The notes: generated by a model from the letters alone, not told the origin. DNA of 64,000 nucleotides from Silene conica (GCA_029255685.2 CM055313.2:78718641-78782640); one strand, 5' to 3'. Positions 23,347-35,353 are shown, numbered from the stretch's first letter. Program-made: numbers and translations.

Positions 23347-24522
23347 GCCTACTTGCAATCTCGCACCCTAATTTGCTTAATTCAACACTTTTTTACCCTA
23401 AATTTTTAAAATTGTCGTATAATAAGAATTAAAAAGACTTTTAAAAAATTAAAAACTTTTCTCTCTTTAAACCTAATAAATCTCTTATTCATTCGACTAT
23501 TATGGATCGTAACTCGCACATATAAAACGTAAGTTCGTCGTTTCATTGTAATTTTTTTATTAAATTCCGTCTTTTGTTCAATTTAATTGATGTTTTTTTC
23601 TAAAATGAGGGTTTTTTAACAATTAGTGTTTGAACTGAACTGAAATTCAATCCATCTCTGAAATTGTACTGAAATCGGGAAATTCAATTGCAGTAAAATA
23701 AGAACCAATTGGGAGGGATTTTAGAATATTTACATATTCTAATTGCTGTAAAATCAGATTTTAGAACAATTGTTGAAATCGGGAAATCCAATTGCACTAA
23801 AATCAGAACTTGAGGTGAGTTGATTTTTGGGAATTTTTGGGGTTTATGTTTCTCTCTCTTGTTTTTTTGGTGGGGATGATATAAAAATGAGAAGGATATA
23901 TATATTCGAAATAAATGTAAAAAATGTGTGGGATTGAGTAAAATACTGTGCGAGATTTAGTACGTCCCAAAATAAACTCGCATACAAATATTTTTAGTCT
24001 TCGTATTTAAATACCATGAATTTTACTTTTTAAGCTTCTCGGGAAAGATGATTAATTTGTAAAATAAATCATCACTTAGTGAATTCGTAAACACGAGTTA
24101 TTGTCTCTTAAAGTTTTCCGGTTTAAAAATTAAATATTTCATGCAAAATATCAAATCTCAGACATATCGCATGAATTTACCGATTTACACTTTATAGTGT
24201 ATCCTGATTAATTTCATATTTAGTTGATATAACGATCTTCTATAAGACAGCAACACTTCATTTAGCGAATACATCCCCCGACAAATTTCATTTAATTTAT
24301 TTCCAATCTCATTTGTTAACATCATATTATCTTGTTTATGAGAATTATAACAAATTTCCTTTGACTAACGGGAAGATGTCTTTGTTAGTTCTTCCATGAA
24401 CACCAAATGATAATGAGGTTTTAAGGATTGTTAGAACGATCAATTGGTTATTGGGGTGAGTTAGTGAGCAATTGGTTGTATTAATAAGTACATGGGCGGA
24501 TTAATGGGTAATTGGTTAAATG
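23347..24522. other. AT-rich intergenic DNA with a local duplication
   Basis: The phrase TGAAATCGGGAAATTCAATTG at about 23670 recurs with small changes near 23774, roughly 103 bases later. AATTGGTTAAATGA-like words repeat near 24440-24520. No gene is seen. Confidence 0.45.
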
Positions 24523-24618
24523 AACAAGTCAATCAACTAAAATAAAAAAAAAACGGTGGTAGAGATAGAGAGAGAAAAAGATTATTTGTAATTCTGGTAA
24601 TTTTACTGGTCCCTAGGA

Positions 24619-25895
24619 ATGACGATTGCTAAAAATTCTGGACACAGATCTGCAACTAATCAAAAACAAAAACAAACAAATCCAAATAATAATAAATTTT
24701 CTCCTCTATCGTCTGCAAATAATGAAGTATTTCCAAGGTTGGCTGTGGCTGGTGGTTCTTCTAGTCAGGATAGTCGGCGTGAGAGATCTCTGGGTAGCAT
24801 TATTGGGATAGCTCCTCTGCCGTTAGAACCTCTGGTGGAACATATTTTTGATGGTGAACCAGAGGTTGTTATGAAGTCAAAAGATTATCATTCCCTGGAG
24901 CCCATTGAGGAAGAAGTGGAGTTGATTAAGTTCACAGAAAAAGAGGTACAAATTGAGCTGGAGCATTGGAAATTTCTGTGTATTGCTTTATATTGGGAGT
25001 GAATCCACCATGTGAGGTTGTGGAAGGGTTCATCAGGAGACTCTGAATGCAACACCAGGTGGAATCCTTATCCTTTCTACCTAATGGAGTATTTCTGGTA
25101 AGATTCAAAACCCAAGAGGTTAAGGATGATGTGTTGCAACAGGGACATTATCTTTTTGATAATAAACCTTTGATTGTTAAACCATGGTCTAGTGATGCGG
25201 ATTTAGTTAAACATGCTGTGAAATCAGTTCCTGTGTGGGTTAAATTTCATAAGCTTTCGCTTAAGTTTTGGGGGAAAGGATTGGAAAGGCTTGCTGGGAT
25301 ACTGGAGGAGTATATTAGATGTGACCAAGCAACTGATGAAAAAACTAGAATTGGCTATGCTAGGGTTATGATTGAGTTGGAGTTTGGTAAAGTTTTACGT
25401 GATAAAATAAAATTCCTGGATGAACATGGTGATTTGGTATTAGTGGAGGTAGAATATGAATGGAAGCATGTGTTGTGCCAACATTGTAAGGGGGTGGAAC
25501 ATGTTGAAAAGGATTGCAGTAGGAAAAAAGTTGTTGTTCATACTAAACAGAAGCCCACACAGGAATGGAGGCGTAAGCAGGTGGTTCAGGATGTCTTACA
25601 ACCAGCTGATCCAGTTGTTCAGGTGGATAGTTTCCCTTCATCTGTTCGTGCTCCTGTGGTTGATATTCCTCTGGAAACACCGGTGGTATGGCAGAAGGAT
25701 GGGACTTATTCACTGGGCAATACACCCTTGAGGCCTGCAACTCGAATAAGTAGACAGGAAGTGACTGCAAGTGCTTGTAGTATGCAGACATTTGGTCAAC
25801 AAACTTTTCTAGAAGCTCTTAATAGATCATTGACACCCAAGGAAGGTATTGGGACGAGTGGCATTGTTCCTCACCAGAAGGTGGGGAATGTATAA
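24619..25895 (+). pseudogene. LINE ORF1 (DUF4283 plus zinc knuckle), frame-broken
   Basis: The first part (24619-25002) is a low-complexity leader with an acidic stretch. The second (25047-25895) holds a DUF4283 RNA-binding-like domain (LPNGVFLVRFKTQEVKDDVL, VPVWVKFHKLSLKFWG) and a CCHC knuckle (CQHCKGVEHVEKDC). The two parts are in different frames, with a shift near 24980-25000. The stop overlaps the ORF2 start in ATGTATAA. Confidence 0.8.
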
Positions 25896-28800
25896 CATAG
25901 GATTTTGGAACATTAGGGGGGCTAAACAATCCAACTAAACAGCGACATGTTAAGTGGTTTTTGCATATGAATAAAGTTGGGTTGTTTGGACTCCTTGAGA
26001 CAAAGGTGAAATCCTTGTCTCTAAAGAATTTAAATGGCATATTATTATCTACTAATAATAGATGACATAAAGGAGGGAGAATATGGGTTCTTTGGAATCC
26101 AAATATTTTTGACATTGAGTTTCATGATTATTCAGCTCAGTGTATCAATATGAAAGTGACTGAAGTAGCAAGTTCAAAGGAGTTTTGGTTGTCTATGATT
26201 TATGGTTTCAATGAGCTGGTAGGGAGACATGATTTATGGAGGCAGCTTAATTGTTTTCATAAGGTTGTGAGAGGACCTTGGCTAGCATGTGGAGACTTTA
26301 ATACTATGTTGGCTCATGCTGAAAGATTAGGAGGAGTGAGTACTGATGTGGAGATTAATGACTTTAAAAACTGTCTGACTGAATGTGAGTTGTTTGACTG
26401 TCCCGATGTTGGTTCCATGTTCACCTGGAACAACAAGCAGGATCCTACCACAAGAACATACAGTAGATTGGATAGGGCTTTGATTAATAGTGAGTGGAGT
26501 ATTGGAATGGGGGATATGGTGGCTCATTTTATGCCAGAAGGGGATTTTAATCATACTCCATGTATTTTGAAGAGTAAGGAGGAAAAAGATCATCATAAGA
26601 AACCATTTAAGTATGCAAGCATGTGGGGGAAAACTGATCAATACTTGCCCAAGCTGAGAAACTGGTGGAAAATCAATGTGACTGGTACCAAGATGTTTTG
26701 TCTAACTCAGAAGTTGAAGAAGTTGAAATATAAGTTCAAGGAGTTCAATACTGAATATTTCTGTGATATAGAGAATAGCACGATGTTGGCTCTGAAGAAT
26801 CTGGAGTATATTCAGAGTCAGATTGCTATTAATGTTGGAGATAGTGACTAGATGCTTAAGGAACAAATAGCTTTGAAAGATTATAAAGAGTTGCAAGCTG
26901 TTTGTACTCTTTTTCTGAAGCAGAAAGCAAAGGTGAATTGGATAAAAGATGGAGACACCAACACCAAGTACTTCCATGGTGTAATCAAGAAGAATTTCTT
27001 AAGAAATCAAGTGTTGCAGATCACTGATAATCAAGGAAAGATTCATGATGAACCCTCAAGCCATTCAGGATGCATTTCTGGGATATTATACTAAGCTCCT
27101 TGGGGAAGAAGTGGAGACTGTCTCAATCAATGCTAAGGTTATAAGAAAATGGACAAGTGTGTACTTTGGAGCATCATCAAGTCTTGCTGAAGGATAACCA
27201 ATGAGGAAATTAAGGAAACAATATTCTCTATTCCTGAGCATAAAGCACCTGGTCCTGATGGCTATTCTAGTGCTTTTTTTCAAAGACTTATGGAGTGTGA
27301 TAGGAGATGAGGTGTGTGCAGCTGTGAAGGATGTGTTTGAGTCAGAGAAACTTCTAAATTAAAGCAGCTTAATACTACAATATTGACTTTAATACCAAAG
27401 TGTGCAAGGCCTACGAATGTGACTCAATTCCGACCTATTGCTTGTTGCAATGTACTGTACAAGTGCATTACAAAGTTGATTTGCAATAGGTTATCTTTAG
27501 TGCTGCCAGAGCTGATCAGTTTGAATCAAGGAGGATTTGTGAGGGGGAGGATTATTATTGAGAATATCTTAATTTGTCAAGATCTGGTCAGAATATACAA
27601 TAGACAGCATTGTTCATCCAGATGTATGTTTAAAATGGATTTGATGAAGGCGTATGACTCAGTGAGCTGGAAATTTCTGAAGGATATTTTGCTGGCTTTC
27701 AGATTTCCTGAGAAGTTTGTGCAGTTAGTGATGGAGTGTGTTACATCTGCTACTTTCACTATTGCTCTTAATGGAGACTGTTTTGGGTTCTTTAAAGGGA
27801 GGAAGGGACTAAGGCAAGGGGATCCAATGTCCCCCTTGTTGTTTACCTTGAGTATGGAGTATTTGAGCAGAATTTTGAAATGTGCCACTGAACATTTGCC
27901 TTTCTAGTATCATCCTCTTGGCAAATCACTCAAACTGACTCATCTCATGTTTGCAGATGATTTGTTAATGTTTTGTAAAGGGAATGCTCAATCAATTATG
28001 GTTCTTTTAAGATCATATGCAGCTTTTTCAGTAGCTTCTGGATTGAGGATGAACAATCAGAAGTATTGCTGTTATTTTAGTGGTGTTAATAGTCAGCTGA
28101 AGAAGGAAATAATGACTATTTCAGGGTTCTTTGAGGGAGTCTTGCCATTCAAGTATCTGGGGGTATCCATTACTGCAGGCATGCTCAAGAAGAAGGACTA
28201 TAGCAGCCTAATTGACAATATTACAGACAGAATACATGGTTTGTGTTCCAAACACTTGTCTTATGCAGGAAGGCTCACTCTAGTAACTTCAGTCTTGTCT
28301 ACCATGCATAATTATTGGGCTTCTATGTTTGTTTTGCCAAAAGGGGTAGTGCAAAGAATGGAGAGTATTTGTAGGAACTTCTTATGGGATGGGCATGCTG
28401 AGTATAACAAAGTTCCAGCAATTGGATGGTCTAAAGTTTGTGTGCCTCAAAAGGAAGGAGGTTTGGGTATAAAGCAAGGTCAAGTGTGGAATATGTCTTT
28501 AGTGGGGAAGTTGATTTGGTGGATTTTTGAGCATCCTGGCAAGCTTTGGGGACAATGGGTGAGCCATGTGTACTTAAAACATGGTGAATGGATTGAATAT
28601 AACCCTTGTACTGAATCCTCTTAGTACTGGAGGAAGATCTGCAAGGTCAAGGAGACTATAAGAGATGGTTTTGTGAATGGTGGTAGTTGGAGTATAGGAG
28701 TTGGGAATTATACTGTCAAAAGCTGTTATGATTGGTTAAGAGTCAAGAGGCCACCAGTGAATTGGCATAATGCTGTCCGGTGTCCCATGGCTATTCCAAA

Positions 28801-29238
28801 ACATAGTTTATTGGGTGGATGGTAGTACAGGGGATGCTAATGCTCAAGGACAGATTGTTCAAGTATCATGTTAGTGCAGATGACTGCTGCTGTTTATGCC
28901 AAGAACAGTCAGAAAGTCATAAGCACCTGTTCTGGGAGTGTAAGTTCAGTAGGATCTTGCTGAAGGGCATTGGAGACTGGTTAGGAGCAGATATAGGGAA
29001 TGAAATGAGTCTAATAGAGGTTACAAGGAGGAGATGGGGGAGACAAAGAAAGCTAGTTACTACAGCTGCTATTATTGCCTGTTGGTATAATATATGGATG
29101 TAGAGAAATGTAGCAAGAGTACAGCAGAAGGTAACAAGACCAGATGTTATTATTCAGCAGATGCAGGAAGTTATCAGAATTAGATTCCAGCAATATACAC
29201 TAAGTAGAGTGTCTATAGCAAAGATGGAATTTAGCTAG
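25888..29238 (+). pseudogene. LINE ORF2: endonuclease, reverse transcriptase, zf-RVT, broken
   Basis: The start ATG overlaps the ORF1 stop and reads MYNIGFWNIRGA. The endonuclease part holds LACGDFNTM, MFTWNN and YSRLDRALI; the usual SDH near its end reads FNH, so an active-site Asp appears replaced by Asn. The reverse transcriptase holds FRPIACCNVLYK, MDLMKAYDSVSW, GLRQGDPMSPLLF and MFADD. The C-terminal zf-RVT has CCLCQEQSESHKHLFWEC. Breaks are near 25917, 26063, 26850, 27090-27200, 27300-27360, 27907, 28622, 28824 and 29101, by my reading. Confidence 0.85.
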
Positions 29239-29395
29239 GTAAGATTCAATTTAATAAGCTAAATGTAAAGATGAGATGTTAGAAGTTGAGTATGGTCAAG
29301 CAACCTGTTGAGGTGCTTAGAAATAGTTTGTAAAAGCGCTTTCATGAATGAGAATTTCTTACCTTTTAGCAAAAAAAAAAAAACAAGTCAATCAA

Positions 29396-30587
29396 TCGAT
29401 TAACTAAAGTTTATATCATGACATTTTGTTAGCCTATATAGCTACTGTATTTATCTTAGTTTATCGTATTATTAAAAAGTGTATTTGATCAAATGAATTC
29501 AATGCCAATATATCCAACTGTAAAAAAAAATAAGTCAAGAAAGATAATAAATAATGTCATGATATAAGGTTAAAGGGGAAATATAGCAAATCCATCCTCA
29601 TATATAAGTTTAATATTATCAGTAAGTTTTGCCTAAGACAGGTATTATCCGTCTTAATCTTAAGACGGTTCAAACACTACCAAGTGGGGTTAATAAAAAC
29701 AAAAAATTGTCATTTCTAAGTGACAAGTGGGGGTGATTTGGTATGTATTTGATCCGTCCTACGCTTAAAACGGATAATGACGGTTTGAAATGAGAATTTG
29801 GGTAATATTATATGCAATCAAGCCCTTTAACTTATAAATGTAACAAATGAATTTCATAAGTTTTATTTAATGTGCAATTAACCATATATCTTATTTTTAA
29901 GAATAAAATTTGTTGCTAAAATATTTTACTATTAGTGAAAATCAAAATTATTGATTAGATTTTATTCCTAAAATTCTTGATTATTAAAATCATGCTCAAA
30001 TATTTTTTTTCTTTTATATATTTTGGTCACGGAAGTTCATAATGAGAATTGTTAATGAATAGACAAGACATATATCTTGTCAAGTGTTAAGTTTCAAGAG
30101 AGAGAAAATCTTAAACCACTAGTAACAAACCCAACACTGTTAACAACTCTCCTCGCTAGCGACTTCTCCGATTATCTATTTTCGTCGTCGGCGAGGTCTC
30201 AGCAACCCAGGTTTTACTAGCTCTTCAACGATAACCTCTTAATTTCCCGATTTCGACCAAATCTTCCCTATTTGCAACCAGGTTTGCTCTTCTTTTCATG
30301 TTGTCGTTTTGGTACTAAAATAATTTTCTCTTTGTTGTTGGTTTAGATCTGGTTGTTTGCCATCATCATATTCTCCGATCTACAAGTTTGTTGTTCTTTA
30401 TGCCTTTGATTGATTGCATGCAGAACTTTGCCAGTTTTGCGGGGTATATTTATCTCAATTGATATCTGATTGTTGGGGTTTTTGATCGGGTTGTGGAGAT
30501 TAAGCCGTCGTTGTTTTATCTTCGCTTTGCTTAGTTTCGGAAGTTGTGGTTTAAGGTGGGTATTTTCAATTTTTCAACTTTGGTATT
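29396..30587 (+). promoter_or_regulatory. Intergenic DNA and 5' leader of the TPR gene
   Basis: A MITE-like inverted repeat lies at 29630-29815. Closer to the gene, ACATATATCTTGTCAAGTG near 30069 could be core promoter. CAACCAG/GTTTGC near 30279 and GCATGCAG/AACTTT near 30423 could bound a 5' UTR intron. Confidence 0.4.
29636..29812. repeat. MITE-like inverted repeat of the ATTATCCGTC family
   Basis: GGTATTATCCGTCTTAA on the left is inverted as TTAAAACGGATAATGACGG on the right, followed by AAATGAGAATTTGGG. That tail also ends the 35850 element, so they belong to one loose family. Confidence 0.55.
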
Positions 30588-31199
30588 ATGTCTTCCACAA
30601 GTGTTTTTCATAAATTTCGTGACGTTTTTTCTAGTAACCATGTTAGTGATAGGTTTATGGAAGATAATGGGGAGAGAATATTAGGCTATTTGATGAATCT
30701 TGAGGAGACGTCAATGTCTGTGGTGAAGGAGCTCAAAGATAGAGGAAATGATCTTTTTAGGCAAAATCAATTTGACAGGGTAACAGCTTGTTACAACGAA
30801 GCTTGTAAGATTCTTGGTTTAAGTCTTGGAGCTATCGGAGGTGAAGATGTCCTATATTTATCTGACCTTAGTATTTCTCTCAATTCTAACCTTGTTGCAT
30901 GTGCCCTCAAACTTGAAGAATATCAAGCTACTGTGGACTTGTGCTCTATGATTTTGGACACATTTCCTCGTAATGTTAAGGCTCTATTTCGTCGGGCATT
31001 AGCTTTTATGAAATTGAAGAGATTTTTGGAAGCTAAATCGGATCTTACCGAAGTTTTGGAGCTGGAGCCTAGGAATAAGGATGTTTCAAGGGAATTAGTT
31101 GTGTTAAAAGGTCACCTTCTCATGAAGGATAATGGTAAAAGAGTTTTGGAGGTTAATCCTGCGATTTACGTGGATAAGAACAAAAAGAAGCATGTTTAG
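30588..31199 (+). CDS. Small TPR protein with carboxylate clamp
   Basis: Intronless coding region of 203 residues. Three TPR motifs cover about residues 46-162 and resemble the C-terminal TPR domain of FKBP-type immunophilins and other Hsp90 co-chaperones. The clamp residues that hold the C-terminal EEVD/MEEVD of Hsp70/Hsp90 are all present: Lys50 and Asn54 (LKDRGNDLF), Asn101 (NLVACALKL), Lys131 and Arg135 (KALFRRA). The N-terminal 45 residues have no known domain; the C-terminal tail is basic. There is no FKBP, J or membrane segment, so it is either a free-standing adaptor or a shortened descendant of a larger TPR protein. ATG context and the 5' leader support the start. I cannot give a confident gene name. 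Confidence 0.75.
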   Translation: MSSTSVFHKFRDVFSSNHVSDRFMEDNGERILGYLMNLEETSMSVVKELKDRGNDLFRQNQFDRVTACYNEACKILGLSLGAIGGEDVLYLSDLSISLNSNLVACALKLEEYQATVDLCSMILDTFPRNVKALFRRALAFMKLKRFLEAKSDLTEVLELEPRNKDVSRELVVLKGHLLMKDNGKRVLEVNPAIYVDKNKKKHV

Positions 31200-31780
31200 G
31201 TTTCTGATAATTTTGTAAGTATTAAAGCCAATAAGAGTCTGACTAGGTAGGTGACAAGATGATTACACAAACTGCAGCTTGTCTAGTTGATCGAGAAGAG
31301 GAAAGAAATGATTGTCTAGTTGGCTACCTTCGATCGTCCCCACAAGAAGCCTAATTTGAATATCGCCAACATCCTTAGTTTAATTTATGTTTAAAATGAT
31401 GTAATAATAAAATTCGACTCTCAGAGTTGGGTATGTAGTGTATAAACTACTCTCTTTACAACCGTAAAAAAAATTGTTAATGAAATAACAATGAAAAATT
31501 ACATGACCAAGTTTTTATTTATACTAAATTTGGATCATATTTTTTTGTTAAATATGTAAATATTATATTTAATTATTTAATAAATATACTTATAATAATT
31601 TTTATAATAAAAAACAATAAGTTTTAGTTAAAAATGGTAAAAAAAATTAATTTGTGCTTAATTATACATTCTTGAAAAATTATGAGTCTAATTTGCTGTA
31701 TATAAAACTTAAAAAACTGATTGGTACAAAATTTGTGTATGAGAGCAATTAGCCATATAACGGAGAATTTTAAAAACATG
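31200..31780. other. TPR gene 3' region and AT-rich spacer
   Basis: AATAATAAAATTCG near 31403 may serve as polyadenylation signal. Beyond it the DNA is very AT-rich with no gene seen. Confidence 0.4.
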
Positions 31781-31859
31781 TAAGGGGTCGTTTGGTTCGG
31801 CATGGGAAGATAAAATTTTCGGGAAGATTAAATTCATATGAACTTGAAAATCACGTGAA

Positions 31860-32330
31860 TCTTTCTCCCTTACTAAAAAGTGAGCAACACAAGTTACTAT
31901 TCATTATGAATAGTAACTTGTGTTTTGTCTTTTATTGCATATGTTTTGGACCAGATGATCAAACTCGTATTGGGTCGGATGATCAAACTTAATGCATTCA
32001 CTTTTTGGCCAGTATGATCAAATAATTTCGCAAGTTTCCGACATACAGCTTAGCATCCTCAGGAGGTTGAGAAAACCCGTCTTCGGTTACGAAACCCTTA
32101 CTATATCTTCTACCTTACTAAAATATGGGTAACACAAGTTACTATTCATTATGAATAGTAACTTATTTTTTGTCTTTTATTGTATTTGGACCTTGTGATA
32201 AAAAATGCACTCACTTTTTTGGGCAGTATGATCAAACAATTTCAATATCAAAAGGCAGGTTTCCAACATACAACTTAGCATCCTCGAGAGGTTGAGAAAA
32301 CCCGTATTCGGTTCCGAAACCAGAAGCTTG
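31860..32330 (+). repeat. Helitron 5' end present twice in tandem, period 245
   Basis: The segment starting TCTTTCTCCCTTACTAAA (31860) is followed 245-246 bases later by TCTTCTACCTTACTAAA (32106). Both continue with the 29-base palindrome AAGTTACTATTCA, TTA, inverse (31891 and 32136), then similar sequence to GAGAAAACCCGT and TTCCGAAACC-like words. A weaker palindrome relative sits at 32767. Confidence 0.85.
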
Positions 32331-32347
32331 AGGTTCAACACATCATG

Positions 32348-32534
32348 TAAGCGTTAGAAATAGGACGTCGATTAATAATATATGTAGTGGGTGTGAATGC
32401 ATCAAATGACCCAAATTCATTATATTGTATTGAGATTGATGGATGGGTATTCATATACCACATGATGTGGGCTAAATTGATGCACTCACGCCCACTACAT
32501 ATATTATTAATCAACGTCCTATTTCTAACGCTTA
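32348..32534. repeat. Foldback/MITE with roughly 55-bp inverted ends inside the Helitron
   Basis: TAAGCGTTAGAAATAGGACG at 32348 reappears inverted ending at 32534, and complementarity continues through TGTAGTGGGTGTGAATGCATC with few mismatches. The loop is short (about 75 bases). No clear target duplication. Confidence 0.8.
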
Positions 32535-32770
32535 TTTTAAGACAATACTCGTTTAATATAGTAATTTAAACCTTATTATATTATATGTATGACAAAAAAA
32601 ATATTCTACACTCAATTTAAGACAATACTCGTTTAATAATCATTTAAACTTTATTATATTATACGTAAGAGTACGACAAAAACAAAATATATTCTACGCT
32701 CAATTTACGACAATACTCGTTTAATAGTCATTTAGTCCTTATTATATTATACGCTCAATTTAAGACAAGT
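32535..32770 (+). repeat. Tandem array of 80-88 bp units in the Helitron
   Basis: GACAATACTCGTTTAATA-like starts occur at 32541, 32621 and 32709, each followed by TTATTATATTATA and a CTCAATTTAAG-like joint. Confidence 0.8.
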
Positions 32771-34410
32771 TACTACTCATAATGAATAATAACTTTTCTA
32801 CTCTACTTTCATTGGTGGTATTTCATGGACTGTGTTTATTTGAAGTTTTCTTACTTTTATTTCACTCATCTTTCATGGGTCGTGTTTCTTTAGGCCTTTC
32901 TTACTTTTATTTGGATTGCCTTTGGTGTCACTAATTAACACTTTAACAGTACTGCTCTTTGTGTTCCACAACTACGTTGTCACATTTGTCTTGTTCCCTC
33001 ATATATCATATTCACAATACTGCTCTATCTCTTCCACAACTACATCTCCCCTCAATTATTCACACAATTTTTTTTTACTTTTTTATTGATGGGAGACACT
33101 GATCGACATAATCATTATATTTGCATTATTCTCGTGTTCTTTTGTTATATTTAGGTGGTTACGAAGTTGTGTACATGATTGACGGAGAGAATCACAGTTA
33201 TTTATTCATCAAATTTCTTGTAGTTTACATTTGATTTTGGCCTTTAAATTTCATCACTCTTTTCCCCTTGAAAAACCCACAATTTCATCTTCATTTTCCC
33301 CAAGAATTTGTATATTAACTTGTCATTCGAGACAAAGTACAAGTTGTCATTATATGAATTTTAGGACTATTTACTAGGTAAGGCCATCTGGGTATCGCTC
33401 CTTTTGATATGATGTTTCATTTTTCATTTAGGTTTGTTCTATTTTCGGTTAATCATCTTATTTTCATGAAAAAGTTTAATTCATTTTGGTGTTTTAGTAA
33501 TAATAATAATAATAATAATATTGTAAAAATTGAGATCTATTTTTCATTGGTTTGTTCTATTTTGGACTTTCATAATGTTATTTTCAAAACTCTATTTTAT
33601 CTAATCATTTATCCTTTTATTATTTATTTGGTGTCCAGGGGCTAGATTGACTAGGCTTTGACAGAAGGAGTTGATATATTGAAGCGGGTCCCATCATAAG
33701 GGTTTGCAGAATGCGCACGATGGTTCAATTCATCTCAGAGAAAATACAAGCATATACGCCCACCCGACATATTTGGAAGTTATGAACAATAACCAGAGAC
33801 CTAAATTTGAAATAGCTTGTAATTGGCGATTAGGACTGAGCCGATTGCGGTAATCTGATAGATGTTCAATTCCTTTAGCACCGTTATTTCATGGTGTCAA
33901 TCTTGTAAATTACTCTTATGATGATGAAAACTACACTTTGTGTTATAATTGAGCAATGAAATTGATAATGATCTTTTTAGCGAGGAATCGAACAACATTA
34001 TAATATAAATTATCCAATTTCATATTCCAACTTAGCCACCAATAAAATTAGAATTATTTGCACCAAAATTAAATAAAGACAAGAAAATTAAATACTATTA
34101 CCCCGAAAATTCCTAAACTTCTATTGAGAGGAAAAAATAAAAGTGAAAACAATTACTATATATCTCTTATAAATAGTGGGATCCGATTTACAAACAGAGA
34201 ACAAAACTTACATTTGTTTTATTCATAGAGCGAAACTCAAAGTGACAATCATCCATCAAACCCAAAATCGTAAGATAATATGATAATTCTAAAGCCATTA
34301 TCCATTGAAAAAGAACGAAAATATCATAATGATTTGATAGGAATCATTAAATAATTACTCCCCAAAAATCTTGATCCAGAGCTTCACATGGTGCAAGTTT
34401 ACATAGAAAC
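32771..34410 (+). other. Helitron interior of unknown origin
   Basis: Mostly AT-rich. The stretch 33650-33850 is less AT-rich and could be a captured host fragment (a frame there reads NNNQRPKFEIACNWRLGL), but I cannot identify a source gene. Confidence 0.3.
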
Positions 34411-34412
34411 GA

Positions 34413-34526
34413 GAGATATCGATATGGTTTGCCAGGTTTTGTTCAAATGACGGGGGAAGAGGCTTAAGTGAGACAATGAAGGGAGATATCGATATGGTCT
34501 GCCAGGTTTTGTTCAAATGACGGGGA
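34413..34526 (+). repeat. Two 42-base copies spaced 70 bases apart
   Basis: GATATCGATATGGTTTGCC through CAAATGACGGGG at 34415 recurs at 34485 with one or two changes. Confidence 0.85.
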
Positions 34527-34893
34527 GACGGAGGATGATATTATTTTAGACATACGGCCATTGGTGGGATAAAGGAAATGAAATCGTGTGTGCGTAGTTC
34601 GGTTCAGATTAAGGGTGGCGAAGGGTGTTGGATAGAAGGGAGAAGGATGGGGGTGAGGATGAGGCAAAAGAAAATGGGAAAAAAGAGGAGATTGTATAGG
34701 AAATGCAAGGAGATACGAAGATGGCGGGAGAGAGAACAATGGACTAATTAAGAGAAAAAGTAATTGAAGTACGATGATAGTTCCGAAACCCACTAATTTC
34801 AACATAATTCAAAAGTTAGTTATTCATAACTTTGGAAAGTTTTGTAAGATTTAAGTATTTTTTTTTAAAAAAAATAAATAAAAAGGTTGATTG

Positions 34894-35353
34894 CAAACAT
34901 AGAAAATTGTGTAATGTGGTTACAGAACGAAACCTTCTATGGAACAATAACGATTACGGACCACATTACACAATCTTATTGCTTTTTTCTAACCTATTGA
35001 AATTTTGGAGGGTGACGGGTGAGAAGGAGAAAGGCGAGGGTGGTTTCGATTGGGTAAAAGTCTAGATTATATATGCATAATTACTTTTTTCTTCGATATG
35101 AAATTTTGCGAAGGAAGCTAAGTTGAAAAAGAAGGGAAATGAAAGATAAGGAGAAAGAGAGGCTAGAAGTAAAGGAAAATGGAAACAGAGGCAGGACGGG
35201 ACGTATAAGACAGGGTAAGAGGAGAATCCAACTCCAAGGAGAAGACGCTAAGGAAAAGGATGAGCTAGAAAGAGAACTCATTTGACCTTCAAACATAGAA
35301 AATTGTGTAATGTGGTTACAGAACGAAACCTTCTATGGAACAATAACGATTAC
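34894..35353 (+). repeat. Perfect 64-bp direct repeat with hairpin arm
   Basis: 34894-34957 and 35290-35353 are identical. The first copy is followed by ACCACATTACACAATC (34960-34975), the inverse of GATTGTGTAATGTGGT-like sequence within the repeat, allowing a hairpin. Confidence 0.9.

Larger units (their letters stand above)
24537..29381 (+). mobile_element. LINE (plant L1-like), nearly full length but broken
   Basis: 4.85 kb flanked by the perfect 14-bp duplication AACAAGTCAATCAA (24523-24536 and 29382-29395), ending in a run of about 12 A. It contains an ORF1 with a zinc knuckle and an ORF2 with endonuclease, reverse transcriptase and zf-RVT parts in the order expected for plant L1. Perfect flanks suggest a fairly recent insertion, yet both frames have several frameshifts or stops, so it may have been copied in trans or decayed quickly. 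Confidence 0.93.

Noticed and set aside
33650-33850. Captured host exon in the Helitron
   Set aside because: The stretch is less AT-rich, but no protein family could be named, so it is only mentioned.
34464-34805. 113-residue minus-strand frame with a hydrophobic N terminus
   Set aside because: Lies inside the Helitron, overlaps a local duplication and is of low complexity; no family recognised.
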